Shown: positions 22,071 through 34,353, counted from the first letter of the stretch. The stretch is DNA of 51,808 bases from Terana coerulea (GCA_024811115.1 JAKOGH010000805.1:1-51808), one strand, 5' to 3'. The notes: a model not told the origin generated them from the letters alone. A program made the numbers and translations.

Positions 22071-23242
22071 TAATGCTCCATTCTCTGTACATAGCCATGT
22101 AAACTATACATTGCCTTTATAATATATTTGCTTAACTTACTATCATCTTCATCAGTGCGATTCTGAGAGAACTTCGCATGCGGGAAAAGGTTTGAGTTTG
22201 AGTTGGGTGAATCCACGGTGCGTCTACCTGGATAATAATTTACTTGAGTATGTTGAGCGGATTTCCACCAAACACGTCACATACTTTATGATAGTCGAGC
22301 CACATAACTGGCCCCTACGTAGGTGCTCCTTCAAGAATAATACATCCTATTCGAAAAACGTGAGGTCTCCAATGAGCATTTGGATCCTATTGATATGCTT
22401 GGCGGAAGGATGGCGTGCCAAGCAGAAGAGTTGTTCCGCGTTCGGCCAACTGGTCGTCTTCATGAAGCTCAACGTGCGGAAATTTGCCCCGAAGAGCCTT
22501 GAGCCATATCAAGTCTGAAAATAATCATCAAGTATAAGTTACACGCATATATGCAGACAAAACGGCGCCCACTGTTCGTAGTGTCGTGGATTAGGATGCG
22601 CAGCGGGTTTCAGCGTCAACGATGAGATGATTTCGGCAAGCTGGAATTGCTAAGCATAAACAGAAGCTTGCTGTTGTAAGTGTGGGCAAGAAATATAGCG
22701 AGCTAAAAGAGCCTACAGATAAAACGCACATATCAGTGACGAAGATTTACCTCTTGTACGGCAGAGACGACACTCACATGAAAGTTGAATGGAAAGCAGG
22801 CGTCGTCGCTTCAATATCAATGCCCTGATTGCATAGAGAGACCTTTATCGTGGGTGCAGACGTATGATTGCCGGCTGCTATCGGTATGAGGGTCTAAAGC
22901 GAGACCATGGTAGACTGCGTGGCAAGAGGCAGCCCCAGATGTTCGTATACGAGGAGACACTGCGTTGTGAGGGCGATTCAGCCTGCAAGGCGCGAGCGAA
23001 GTTAGCGGTAATGAGTGATGACTAGTATTGTAATTGCGACATGAGACTCGGACGTAAGCGGCAAGGGACTCCAGCTCACCGGACTTCAGTGCTACTACTC
23101 GATCTCCTTGATACCTTTCAGCCCAAGCAGCTCGCATATTATTGCGTAATCGGCCTGTGCAGAATGAGGGTGTCACGGCTACGGCGAATGCGGTAATGGT
23201 CGACGGTCGAGGGAGTAGAACTCAAAAATTTGAGCTGCCTCA
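22071..23242. other. Unit B downstream, decayed
   Basis: A short match to the unit exon (AILRELRMREK near 22160) is followed by a stop. The rest is unrecognised and no intact gene is seen. Confidence 0.3.
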
Positions 23243-23854
23243 ATGTGGGAACCGGTGCCGTTGACGCTCACGGCGGCAGATGCCGTGCGCCTACAGACGC
23301 AAGCGGCAGCCGTGACTGACCGCGACCTCGGACGTTCCTTGAAGCTTCCGACGCTGCAAGACAACTTCGCCAGGATCGGTTTGGCCGGGACTTCACTGTT
23401 CTTCCTTTATTCTCTTCATCTGCTCACTCCTTCGACTTTCGTGCGCCCCTCCACTTTGTTAACCTCGAGAATATGTGGCGACCTAAATACGCAACGATAC
23501 GAAGGGTTACGTCAACCGGGCACTTGGCTATCAGCGGACCTATACACACCACCGGACGCACAACAGCCCGCAGCGCGATGGGTATCTCACTTCCAAGCGT
23601 TCTTGGAAGAACTTGTCACGCATGTACAAGTGCAATATACAGGTGGTGGTAGTTCTCGCAGGTGCGTCGTGCCTGTCTTTCTCGTCTGCATGCACACTCA
23701 ACTTTGCTTTGTCATATTTAGCCAACGAATGCACAACCAAATGCCAGCCATGCCGTTGAACGCTATGCTTCATCGCTGCATCGGAGTCGAAAACCAGAGC
23801 TTGAGGTATGTCTCTATGTCTAAATCAGTTACAGTGTCTACAGATACATCTTAG
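23243..23854 (+). CDS. Hypothetical protein, possibly spliced
   Basis: The ATG at 23243 opens a 203-codon frame with several leucine- and threonine-rich stretches (LTLTAADAVRLQTQAAA, then FFLYSLHLLTPSTF). An apparent intron (GTGCGT at about 23660 to TTTAG at about 23720) would remove part of it and continue in another frame. I do not recognise the family, and conservation is not shown by any second copy in the window. Confidence 0.3.
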   Translation: MWEPVPLTLTAADAVRLQTQAAAVTDRDLGRSLKLPTLQDNFARIGLAGTSLFFLYSLHLLTPSTFVRPSTLLTSRICGDLNTQRYEGLRQPGTWLSADLYTPPDAQQPAARWVSHFQAFLEELVTHVQVQYTGGGSSRRCVVPVFLVCMHTQLCFVIFSQRMHNQMPAMPLNAMLHRCIGVENQSLRYVSMSKSVTVSTDTS

Positions 23855-24369
23855 CAGGCATATCAGTGAAATTAGCTCACCATTCCGTCTGAAGAGCATA
23901 TGGAGCACACGTAGTCACATTTGTGATTTTTATAGTTTGTAATCTTCCTGCTCATTGGACTGTATGCTGACGAAGAGCGACTTGCCAGTGTTAGATCTGC
24001 TGCGGCTAATCTTGAACAAGCTCTTGTTCGTTCCTAGCTGTTCACATCCCGTGCCGCAGCGCAGAAGGCTCAAAGGTCTCGTTCCATAACGACATGGCGT
24101 GAGGACTCGGAGAAATAAGACGGCCAGCGATGCATTCTGCTGAAATTGAGAGCTGTTTAGAGGGTGTGTGACTGCAGTTTCGAGTGTATTCGTTATGTGA
24201 CTGATATAACGTCCAGCTTGAAGCGACTGTAACGTTTCGACATCCTATTGTCAGACCGTGACGCTCAACAGGACCCTTTGTGCCCCCAAATTTGACCAAG
24301 GCGGTCGGAAGGCTAAGGTGGACAGGCAGCACGCGCTCGATACCGCTCAGGTATGGGTCCAACTGTCAT

Positions 24370-25420
24370 AAATTTGCATGACGCTCATCACGTCTATCAG
24401 GTTGGCAGCCCCATTGGCACCCAGTACGCACTTCATTGCTGTTCAGTGTCACTACCGCATGCAGCTTATGTCCCTCGCTTCTTACAGTTTACCTTGTGTA
24501 TTCTTTGATGCTGCGGTACAACCTCGATCTGAAGACGAGTAGCCCTAAAGGATATTGCCGAAGCCGAAAGCTCACAAGCCACAACGATTCTCCAGCTGCG
24601 GCGACAGTCTTCGTCTGACTGGCACCAAGGCCTGCTAAGTCCGCTTCGCATGACTCGTATGTTTCACAACTTTTTGTTACCACATATCCGGCCTGTTGAT
24701 GTGCCTGAAGTAGACTGTTCCTGGCTATATCTTGCCCCAGGCCAAATTCCGAAAATGATGAGCGTGGCGCAAGCCCGAAATCATCCGCGCCTACCTCTTC
24801 GAGTCTCCGAGTCTTCGAGAACAACTGATACAAAGACCATTTTTGATGATTTTTCCCGTATTAATATTCCTGGGGTTGCTCCTTCTCAGCTCCCTTACGC
24901 AGCTATTTGTTAACGGAGCCCAATCAGGACCTCATAAATTCCGATGATGCCCAACGCTGGGCCACAGCCTACATGGCCAGTTATCGCATGGACCTCCAAC
25001 AAAGCTTTGGACTTGGCGTCTGCAATGATACCAGTTTGAATGGGTTCATGGGAACCTGTGATATCTTCGTATTTCCGTACCTCCGCGCTGTCGGAGCGCA
25101 CAACCGGTGATGCGCCTGGTGTCCTGGACAATGATGGCTTCCTCGCCGGAGCGGCTCTAGCGTCTCTTCATCTATGTCTGACAGAGACCATCGTAAGGAC
25201 TCCAACGGTGAGTTTCTGACTCCTCTATCTCATGATCGCCTTGGATGACAATTCTGACAGATGCATTCCTGTACCAGCCTTCTCCGGTGTTTTGTCGATT
25301 GCCGTCAATTGCCTAGGTCAAGCGGCTTGCTGCACGCCCCTCATTTCATCAGCTGCGCCTTCATTTTTGCGCGTAGCGGATTCAGTACACAGGCACGACC
25401 GCCGCCATCATGGGCCATAA
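24370..25420 (+). pseudogene. Degenerate duplicated segment, copy 2
   Basis: This is the counterpart of 13030-13962. Short frames read AHHVYQVGSPIGTQYALHCC, DDAQRWATAYMASYRMDLQQ and, after a shift, FLAGAALASLHLCLTE. Stops and shifts separate them, so it is a pseudogene of an unknown family, somewhat better kept than copy 1. Confidence 0.5.
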
Positions 25421-25629
25421 GTTGCAAAGCATTGTCACTGTTTTCCTCATAATTAAATTTAGAGATGCGAAGCGTCCTCTCGCTCAAATGGAAGCAGTTG
25501 AGATCGATTTCGCAGCTGCAAGCCCGTGATTGTTTTGCAGGAAATGCTTGACTATGTTGGATTCATCCAAGTAGCTCGTAAGTCTACAAACATACTTGTT
25601 ATGCCACGAATGCGGATGTTAAGTGCCGA

Positions 25630-26733
25630 AGTAGTGTTCTCTACACTGCGGGCGGCTTTATTGTGGAGTTCATAGAGATATTACAGGTCGTTGTTTGCTG
25701 TGATTGTTCTCCTCAGAATAATCCCAGTTGGCACAAATTTGGTAAGATGATCTTTCGCGTAGCCACAACTGCTGACACAACATTGATCTAGTTTGGTCTC
25801 GTCCATTACCGGTACACATATTATGGGCCTCCGCTGAATACATGCGGAATTACGGCAGGTATCCCAGAAGATGTTGATCAAAAGTGAGGCTGTCTTTTAG
25901 CATCCGCCACGTTACATGCTGACTCCCTCGCCAGACGTGAGTTAAGTTCACGAACAGACAGGCGTATGTATAGCCTTTGAAACTGACACTCGCGCACACA
26001 GTCATCTTGCTGACAAGAGGCTCGCTCATTGTCGCTGATGTTCTTGTCCTTTCCTTGACTTGGATGAAGACTTTCAGCCATTGGAGAGAGGCGCGAAACG
26101 TGCAGCTTCAAACGTCGGTTTCATCTTGTCTGCTTCGTGACGGTAAGATGCGGCGATCGCAGCTTCTGGCAGATAGCTGACATTCTACACAGGGACATGG
26201 TACTTTCTGTATGAAAGATGCTAGCTTGGACACAGTCTATTTTGTCTCATTTCGCCGTTTGTTTTCCCTTCTAGTGTCTTGCTTGGACTCAACACAGCAC
26301 AAATGGCACTTTCTCAAGCGAACACAACACTTGTACGTAGCTTTTCTATCACGATTGTGCTAAATCAACCATACAAGATCAGATCGGAGAGGTCTTCAGT
26401 CAACTGATTGTATTCATGGTAAGCTCTTCGTATTTCACGCCTTGCAGAACTTAGCAGCTGTTGCCGCTATAGCCGCCAATTCTTACAAGCCGGTTCATGC
26501 TCAACCTTCGCCAACTACATAGACCCAGCAACTCGCAGTCAAGCCCAGACGCACAAAACTCGTCGAGATTCTCGGCGCTGCAATTTGGAGTCCCCTCAGG
26601 CTCTATTGGCAACATCGGCGAGCCCCTTGACTATACACATGCAGGGAGTGATACCGCAGCTATCACCGTGACAGCGCAGCGGACAGGGATAGAATCGAAA
26701 TCCGTCGCCGGGTCTTCAACGAGTCGTGTATAG
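25630..26733 (+). pseudogene. Multi-pass membrane protein resembling the basidiomycete DUF6533 group
   Basis: Segments in order are VFSTLRAALLWSS, a hydrophobic helix SLFAVIVLLRIIPVGTNL, FGLVHYRYTYYGPPLNTCG, then VILLTRGSLIVADVLVLSLTW, the loop LQTSVSSCLLRDG, a helix around LLGLNTAQMALSQ and a polar tail starting LNLRQLHRPSNSQ and ending SSTSRV at 26733. This order (RxYA..PVGTN, ADVLVLxLTW, LLRDG, LNLRQL) is that of fungal proteins with many membrane helices and unknown role. An in-frame TAG at 25673-25675 splits the second helix region, and I cannot find a clean first exon. It is probably a 5'-damaged pseudogene. Confidence 0.55.
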
Positions 26734-28670
26734 TAATGTGACGTCTATGGATAAGCTGTCTTCTGCCCAGAAATTAGGGACTACTTTCAAGTCCTGTAAC
26801 TGGCTCTGGTAACAAGATTCCGGACCCCCCTGCAGGTTGCAACGACAACTCCGAGTCGGCGAGCTTTGTGGCGTCTGATCCGCCATCACCGAGCCAAGCA
26901 AAGCAGCCGCCCGCATGCATCATCCCGCGCTCTGTAATCAACCACGACCCCTTCCTCGTTCTGCCCACCCACAGCTGAAAAGGACAGCACCTTGTCTAGG
27001 AATCGCGCATACGGTAATGTGTGTTGCAGCACTGCTGGCTGCCAGTCGTAGTGCGTCTCTCAGCTGGAATACTTTGACGCCGTCTGACCAGTGACTTAGC
27101 ATCTGCCAGATACTTTGCTTGTACACGCCTGAGTCTTTACGTTAATATTGAAGCAAAACTACAACAAAACAATCCAGGGCAGATGTTATCAGCTATTAGG
27201 ACTCAGCATGCATCGTTCTCATGGTCGATCACATCCATGTCGGCGGAAACAAATCTCGACAGAACGACACAAGTTCGTACGTAGAAAGCGTAAATTTCAG
27301 AGGGTATATGCGCTCTTTGTGGGGTTTCAATGTTTGGTGAGTGTTTTCGGGCCTCTATAACTTTATTTCTCATTTAATCGACGTTATGGATGTCAGACAT
27401 CTCCTATACGTGGCTTGTATACGCCGCAAAGCAGCGAGCCGTGCTCGGCGCGATTCGAAACCTCTCGTCATGTACTACGGTCAGTGAAACGTACTGTTTT
27501 AGTCTTACATCTTGTAACGAAAAACTTGCTGCCGTATAGATCGGAAGCCCTGCACCCTTTCGGCAACGGTGTTCTATAAAACTGTGACTCAATATTTACC
27601 TCCGCACATAAGCACCCGTAGCCAACCTGCTTGGAGTCGGGCCAAGTTGCACCTTGTAGTGCCACGTGGGTGATTCCAGAACACAGTGAGTACTGGTACG
27701 GTGCCTGAGTATATGCGACCAACCATCGATCATCAGACGTACTGTATGTCTTGGCCTCGGCCAAACGATTTTGCCGCCCAGCTCCCGGTACCACATGGCG
27801 TGACATGGGCCAATACCTCGGCCAAGCCTATCGCTCGGGAATCATCGATAATCGGCCACATGGGATTGGGCAACATCTGCATGGTGTCTGTCGGTCCTGT
27901 TTATTTTAATATGATAATCTGACAGGAGGCTCTCGTCTTCCAGTTTGACAGTGCAAAGTATTCCTGATAGCGTTACCTTAGGCTGCGAGCCTATAAACCT
28001 TTGGTACAACGGCCCAACAACGGCCTGTAAGCGGATAATTTGGGCAAAAGCGAGATAGTGGGCATGTGTTGTGCCCAGCAAACAAGCCCTTCAAGTCGCA
28101 CCTTGGAGGTCCAAAAAGGTATACAGTATCACGCACCCCGCTTTCTGCCGTTCAACATTGACGCGCATGTAGATGTTGTTCAAGCTCTTTTTGACACGGC
28201 GAAGTGCTCGCCAAATCGACGCTCGGGCTTTTCATGCTTGTAATCCCAACCGCCGACGCATCTGCAATATCGCTGCTATGGTTGCAAATACAAAGCTTTC
28301 CATGCTTCGCCACGTTCCAGTTCCCCCTTGCTACTGGGAACAGACATGGAGACTCATACGTTCTACTCTGAGGGAACGTCAGGTGAGCTCCTCCGCAACA
28401 TGCGCTTATCGCCTCACTGAACTGCGCAGATTTTAGAATGCGACAATATGTACTGCATCTGCACACGAGCCGACTCATGTCTCTCGTACTGGCCTGTCAT
28501 AAACTCCCTATGTTACATTCAATACGAATGGCCGACTTCATCAACGCTGCATACAACCCATGCTACTACCTCAAGTAGTTGGCTGATGCAACCAAGAACC
28601 CCTCCGATTCGCTTGGTCCATTTCTCATCAACAACCCAGTCTCCCATCTTGGTTCGAGATAAATTGGTCT
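26734..28670. other. No gene recognised
   Basis: The repeated motif GCTTTGTGGCGTCTGATC occurs at 26863-26880. The rest shows short open stretches with occasional splice-like signals but no recognisable protein. Confidence 0.3.
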
Positions 28671-29127
28671 TTAATAAATAACACCATGGTAAGAGCCTGA
28701 TACTCGAGGCAGTCGTTTAGAGCACTTACCGAAGTTGATCGCAGTTGGATTTAAATCACCCGCGCCGTTGCTACACTCGCAGTGCAAAATGCTTGGGTTG
28801 AATGTCGCAAAACACCCCGTGCAAGAGGCGTCGTACCCTCCGCTGCAGCACGAAGTCAGCAGGCGGCCTACCGGGCTTCAAGCTCGTTTTAGCAACTGAG
28901 ACGTACTTGATCTGCTCGCGCAAGACTCCGTTGCCGTTGCCGATACAGGCGTCCAAGTCGAGCGTCGCAGAGCGGAAAACACCATTGGCCTGGGGGCAGT
29001 TGCCAGCCAGGATCGGGTTGTTGAAGGAGACGCCGTTACAGGACAAGCCGAAGTTCTGTGCGTGAACAGCGGCGGCTGCAAAGAGAGCGAGGGTGGCCAG
29101 GAAGGGTGCGACTGGAGCGGTGAACAT
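28671..29127 (-). CDS. Secreted cyanovirin-N homologue (CVNH domain)
   Basis: The exons are 28907-29127, 28730-28842 and 28671-28696 (minus). They join in phase to 119 residues. Residues 1 to about 23 are a signal peptide (MFTAPVAPFLATLALFAAAA). The mature part has the CVNH pattern: NFGLSCNGVSFNN, ILAGNCPQANGVF, ATLDLDACIGNGNGVL, then after intron 1 GGYDASCTGCFATFNP, LHCECSNGAGDLNP and a short tail. Known members of this family bind mannose-type glycans, and here the product is presumably extracellular. Extra cysteines (CTGCF, CEC) suggest further disulphides. The gene looks intact and stands alone, and it is one of the few undamaged loci here. Confidence 0.85.
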
Positions 29128-32100
29128 GGTAGCAGGTTTGTGTTGCTGCCTAACATTCCTGCCTTTTCACTCATTCTTATACTGTAGCTTAGCACACACC
29201 TATCCGTAACACCACTCCCACAGCTCGACCCTGAGGGAACAAAAACCTCTCCGGTCACGGACAGAATGTCCTTCGATCAAGCATGTGGTATCGTTTCAGG
29301 CAATATGACCAGAGCCATATGCTCACCTCTATACCAAAAACGGGCTTGAGAAACCACACAGATATATGTCTTCGACATGAACGCCGACGCAGACCTTAGA
29401 GAGCAGAAGTGGTAAGATGTCGCAACAAGTTTGGTTCAGAGGCTGTAATGCATGCACTATATTGACTGCGCCAATAGGTGCCAACTCGCGTGCGTAGTTG
29501 GTGGCTGCAAGTGCTCCCTGCACATGTAGGCAGAGGATTCCGCGATTTTAGCAGGCAAGGCGCGTACCTGTGAGTAGTGCGTCTTCATTATGTCCAACGT
29601 TGAAGGCATCGAAGTACCAGCTACGGCGACACTACCACGCATGAGCCAGTTTCGTCCAAAGGGTAATCGCATCCTGTACCCTTCCAGGTGCGGATCTCAG
29701 GCTGCCAGACAAGTTACCGCACGTGCGTCCGCTGCCTTCGGGGGTCCGACGCGGACTCTCATGCTTAGGCTATTGATGACTTGACAAGGTGAGATTAACC
29801 GTTCCCTCTCACATGCGGGTTTTCTGTGATCCTTCGGTGTCAAAGGCAAGGAGCAGTTTCTCAAGCCTGTCAAGGCGTGGACTGGTTTAACGCCAACGAG
29901 GAGAGGAAGCCACCTTCCTACCGCCGCGCTTCCGGGAGTAACTCAAATAAATGTGGCAGACGAGGAACTGAATGGTGGGTCTAACCGTGAAAAGGGGCAG
30001 CAGAATGTATTTGGTATGTGTCCATTATTTCCGTAGCCACGAGGAACTTTATCCCATCCTCCTCGCATATTGTATTTTGCCTCTTGTCTGAGATCGATGC
30101 ATGCAGACACTAGACGTATTATATCTTGCAGACGTATAAATGGGTAACACTACCATTGCAAACCTCAATCTATCACGTTAAGCATTATAGATCGACCGTC
30201 ATTGCGAATGTCACGTCGAAGACTGTCAAGTATGTATCTTACCAACCTTCCAGTTGGCAGTGATTGATCGAGGTTCTCACATTCCCTTACTGTCCCATTC
30301 TTGCCATACTGCCATGCGACAAACATAACAACTGATCATTTTATTGAGCTATAACATTACACGCAGTCACAGTGCAGTTGTCCCGAGCTGTACCGTGTGC
30401 ACCTTTTACTTTCTTACCCGTCTAACGCCTTTCTGTCAAACGACACCACTCCGACGCTGCGCATAGTGTCTGCTCGTATGCTTCTGTCCGTTGCCCGCTT
30501 CGATTCAAGATAAGAAGACACTATTAATGGGACGGCAGCCTCGGCAATGAGTTGTGAAAGAGTCAGGTGTACGTATCTTGCTGCGGTAAACAGAGAGCTT
30601 TGCGGACGCCTTACCCACAGACGTCGTGCGGTAGAACCGACTTGAGCCGCTGGCGCATAGCGAGAGGCTGCATCCACCTGGCTGAGATAAAACGAAGGCC
30701 GAGTACAGGAACCTGACGGGTCTGGCCGGCACGAGAAGCGTGTTAACCGACTCTTTGCTGATGTGGCTTCAACAACCTGTATGTATGCGCCAAACAACGC
30801 TGATTAGACTCTGAAAGGGGTGGATTGAATGTACGCACGACTGAAGAGGAAGGAGCCTGCCAACTGCCAGAGGTGGCTGGCTTCCGCTGACCCTTGTCGC
30901 ATTGCAGTGTGAGGCCACGAGAGCGACGAACCACAAGCACCGCTGGGTCGTTTGCTCGGATCAGCAAATATTGTAACCATACAGTGTAGCCTCTGCTCAC
31001 CGAGATGTACCTTTATACTCGTTACTCACCTCACCATGCTTGACTGGACTTCCCTGACAATATGTAGGCACCGTCTAGATGGTTAGAGTATCTGCCAAAC
31101 GCCGAGCAGTAAGCTTACCAGCAGCGAAAGGCTGTGGACGCCTCTTCCCGCGTAAGAGCTCGAGTCGCCGTTGATACAAAGTAATCTGCATGGTCTGGTA
31201 TAAGCATTGGTGCCTGCATTTTAAGAAGGACGGGACCGTACCAACCTTCTCGGCCGCGTGTCGCGCTGGATGGTGATATCCATATGCAGAGCTGGCGCCC
31301 ACTGCTATGTACGAGTTAGTAAGAGCATATCGCATGGATTCTGGAGAAATACCTGTGCTTGTGAACGGCAGATCATGCGGATATTGGTCAAGTTGCCTGT
31401 CGCTGTACGTTCCTAGAGCTGCTTCGTTGGGGCGTTACAGTGCTGATCCGTCGGCGCGTATGTTTTCCAGTACTTCCACCATTGTCGCTCTGCGTGGGCC
31501 TCAGACGGTGTCGTGCATCTAGATTCTCGTATCGCCGATAACATTGATGAGGACAGAAACGCGGGGTAGGTGAAGGAGGGCTCAAGAACATTTACCAGGC
31601 ATTGCGCACATTGACGCAAGCCCTTTGCAAGTGTTCGCACAGCGTCTCGAGAAGCCCTGACACGGGAAAATACGAGCCTCGTGCAATCACGCCCACAGGA
31701 AACGTACGGGGTATTGCATACTGGAACCACATCCTCACCCGCAGATGACGCACGTTTGGCGGTCGTTGAGTGATTGGTATGGACTTGGCAGCCTTGCTTC
31801 AAAAACAATCTCTATGGAAGAAATAACGGTTGCACTGCGAGTCGGTCGAAGGTCAGTGTCGCTGTGAGAGTCTACAGGCAAGCCAACGCACCCAAAACCA
31901 AGCCTGCCAGGAATACCAGCCTCACAACGTCCATCGAAATTAGATTCCCGGCGACCTCCTGAATGTTCTTCCGAGCTATCGAGCGAGCTCGTCCGACACA
32001 ACATAGAAGGAGTGTTACGATAGGCCGAAGTTGTGACAGCCAGTGTGTGGAAGGCTGCAGAGCATAGAGGCAAGGCAATGAGCAAGAGGCGCAAAGGCGC

Positions 32101-32405
32101 ACTGCGGCTGCCTACCGCCCGGCGTCTATGACGCTTACGGTCGCTAAAGCCGAGATGTAGCCGAGCGTAGATCTTTCCCTGACCCTCATCCCGCTTGCAC
32201 TCCGCTGGAACTAAAGTCGCAGGGCACAGAAGGATCATGATTCAAATTCAAAGTTACAGCATACATCGAATGCAGGCAACAGGAGAACGGAGCAGGCCAT
32301 AATAAATAAGGCAATAACCAAGGACAACAAGGTTTCAAATATCAACTTCTAGGAGAATTGACATGCAGGTCAGCTTCACCAGGTAACAAGATAGTAGAAA
32401 GCTTC
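29128..32405. other. No gene assigned; minus-strand coding-like fragments
   Basis: Minus-strand stretches at 31735-32240 and 31413-31808 contain a hydrophobic segment (MDVVRLVFLAGLVLGALACL near 31900) and splice-like signals. These would fit a decayed membrane protein. I cannot assemble a gene or name a family. Confidence 0.25.
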
Positions 32406-32513
32406 GGTGCGTGTTGGTTTCCGCCCCAAGTCAGCCGAAAGACCTGAGATGTACTCATCCCGAGGACCACGAAGAGGCCAGCACCAGGACGAACATTACG
32501 ACAATGCTCGCCC
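32406..32513 (-). ncRNA. Structured RNA block, copy F (intronic)
   Basis: Read on the minus strand, the first hairpin is GGGCGAGCATT/AATGTTCGTCC (11 pairs). The closing helix is GGTGC/GCACC, the small hairpin GCC/GGT and the long hairpin TCTCAGGTC/GACTTGGGG. The joining motifs read GGGATGAGTA and GAAACCAAC. The block begins 10 nt inside an intron whose donor is GTATGT at 32523-32528. Confidence 0.6.
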
Positions 32514-32528
32514 TCCCTCGGGACATAC

Positions 32529-32700
32529 CTGGTTGTCGAGCTCTGCTGCTCTCTTGCGGAGTCGCCGGGGGCCCAGCGGCGACGATGTCGGAAGAGAAAC
32601 ACACGTACCTTGCACCCCTTCCACCCCCGAGCCTCCTACTCGAGAAGATTCTTCACCTCTTCCTGTGGGCACCGCTGGCCCCCTGCGCGGCATGGTCTGT
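32529..32700 (-). CDS. Exon of unit F, paralogous to unit E exon
   Basis: The minus-strand frame ends RRLRKRAAELDNQ exactly at CAG|GTATGT (exon edge 32529). Unit E ends its exon with FRKRAEELGNQ at CAG|GTAAGT (33556), so the pair supports a real spliced exon. The remainder is proline-, serine- and glycine-rich. The product is unknown and start and end of the full gene are unresolved. Confidence 0.35.
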
Positions 32701-32930
32701 CGGGGTCTCTACACAGGGGCCGCTAAGGGCGTTTTTACTCGAGGAGGCGGAGTGCAGGCGATGGTCGAGGTGAGCTACTACCAGAGGGAAGGGATGTGGG
32801 AGGGGAATGGGGAGGAAGCCGCAGACCAATAGAGGAGGGAGACTAGGCGAGAGGAAGCAGCTAGATGAGGGTCAGTAGTTGGTTAGTAGTGCCGACTTGA
32901 AGCCCGCAAGGTGAAGAGTTTATACTGCTG

Positions 32931-33060
32931 GAGGCTGGCTGTTGCTGACCATATGTCACAGTGAAGTGCGAGGCTGACTGGTGCCACGCGAGCAGCGAGC
33001 GTGACTTCGTTTATTCAGAATAAACAAAGTCACGCCCATCGTCAACCTCCAACCGTATAA
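32931..33060. promoter_or_regulatory. Bidirectional promoter of units F (minus) and E (plus)
   Basis: The palindrome GTTTATTCAGAATAAAC at 33009-33025 is extended by GTGACTT on the left and AAGTCAC on the right, giving one long dyad. TATA boxes lie on both sides: GTATAA at 33055 (plus, 31 bp away) and, on the minus strand, at 32931-32934 (75 bp away). Confidence 0.65.
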
Positions 33061-33196
33061 ATCCCAGCCCTCCCTCGCTTTCTCTTCCTCACCACTCGCC
33101 CCACTCGACTACTCTCTCTCGACTCGTCCGTGCACCACCACCCTCCAGAGAGCTGGAGGCTGCCTGCAGGACACTGAGCCGCAAGACTCCCCGCAG

Positions 33197-33556
33197 ATGA
33201 AGACCACCGACACCCGCTTCCGACGCGGCAGTCTCAGCCGCCCTTCATACAGTGATACGCGCAGGCTGGCGTATGTGTCGGTGCCTGCCTGAGAGGAGTG
33301 GCACCTCACCCCTTCTCTCAGGCAGGCTGACGCAAGGGCAAGGTGCGCGGTTAGGGTGTACGCTCTGATTCCTCTGTTCACAGCCGACAGTCAACGCTAC
33401 AGCCACGACCAGTGCCGGATGACCACCACAGAAGATCAGAAGACAAGAAGACTTACGATTCCGCCTCAACCGCGATGTACAAGACGATGGGCAAAACTCA
33501 GCATGCGATCCTGGCACTGGTGGTTCCGCAAGAGAGCGGAAGAGCTCGGCAATCAG
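33197..33556 (+). CDS. 5' exons of unit E gene, hypothetical
   Basis: The ATG at about 33197 (MKTTDTRFRRGSLSRPSYSD) follows a pyrimidine-rich leader. Probable splicing leads to an exon ending WWFRKRAEELGNQ at 33556 with the donor GTAAGT. Its end matches unit F. The intervening exon structure is uncertain and I cannot name a family. Confidence 0.3.
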
Positions 33557-33571
33557 GTAAGTCCCGAGGGA

Positions 33572-33678
33572 GGGCGGGCGTCGAGGAGACGTCCGTCCTG
33601 GTGCGGCCTCTTCGTGGCCCTCGGGACAAGTAACTCCCGTAGTCTTCCCGCCGACTGGGAGCGAAACCAACCAGCACC
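33572..33678 (+). ncRNA. Structured RNA block, copy E (intronic)
   Basis: The first hairpin is GGGCGGGCGTC/GACGTCCGTCC (11 pairs). The closing helix is GGTGC/GCACC, the small hairpin GCC/GGC, and the long hairpin CTCCC/GGGAG plus AGTC/GACT around a 2-nt bulge. The joining motifs read GGGACAAGTA and GAAACCAAC. It begins 15 nt after the donor GTAAGT at 33557. Confidence 0.65.
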
Positions 33679-33719
33679 TAAATCCCATTCTTTCGTTGGT
33701 CCACTTCTAACGCGCATGT

Positions 33720-34353
33720 AGTGCCTTCAGCTCCTGGCGAAGTACCACAGGTGCGCTCCACTTCGTTCCTTCTCCATCTCTTGCTGATTTGCATCACCAG
33801 CCTCCGCTTTGCGATGTCGCATCCATGACTCTTGAAGTTTCACGCTGTATGCACGACGTCCCACAAGTCGCGCTGGATGTGATCGAGTTCGCAGGTTGCC
33901 TTTGTATACGGTAGTCGGCTAGGTTACTGTACATGTTTGACGTGCTATCCGTTGCATTAAATATCCCCAGTCTCGGACATTAATGAATGGTGAATGCTAC
34001 AACGCAGTGTATGATGTGAGCCGATTTAGTGACACTGACTACAGAAAGGACACGCACCTCAGCTTGCGCAATGAGGGGAACACAGTCACCGGTGAACCTT
34101 TCCGTCTCCGCATATGCCCAGACGAGCTTCCTCGCGCGTTGATCCGTCGTCGCATGCATATATTCTGCTTCCGCTGTTGTGGGTCCACGTATGCCTCTGA
34201 CGGTGCCGGTTTTCTAGGTCCGATATCGCCGATGATACATATGAGGATAGAAGCACTAGAAGTGTGTACGGAAGGTAAGCTCAGCAAAACAGAGACGATC
34301 CAATACGTGCATGCAATATGCTGTAGTAAGAGAAGGCCGAATAGAAAGGAACG
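33720..34353 (+). other. Unit E downstream region
   Basis: A coding-like stretch, PPLCDVASMTLEVSRCMHDV, follows a CACCAG acceptor near 33800, and a stop follows soon after. 34020-34290 is the inverted partner of the dispersed repeat at 18480-18750. Confidence 0.3.
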
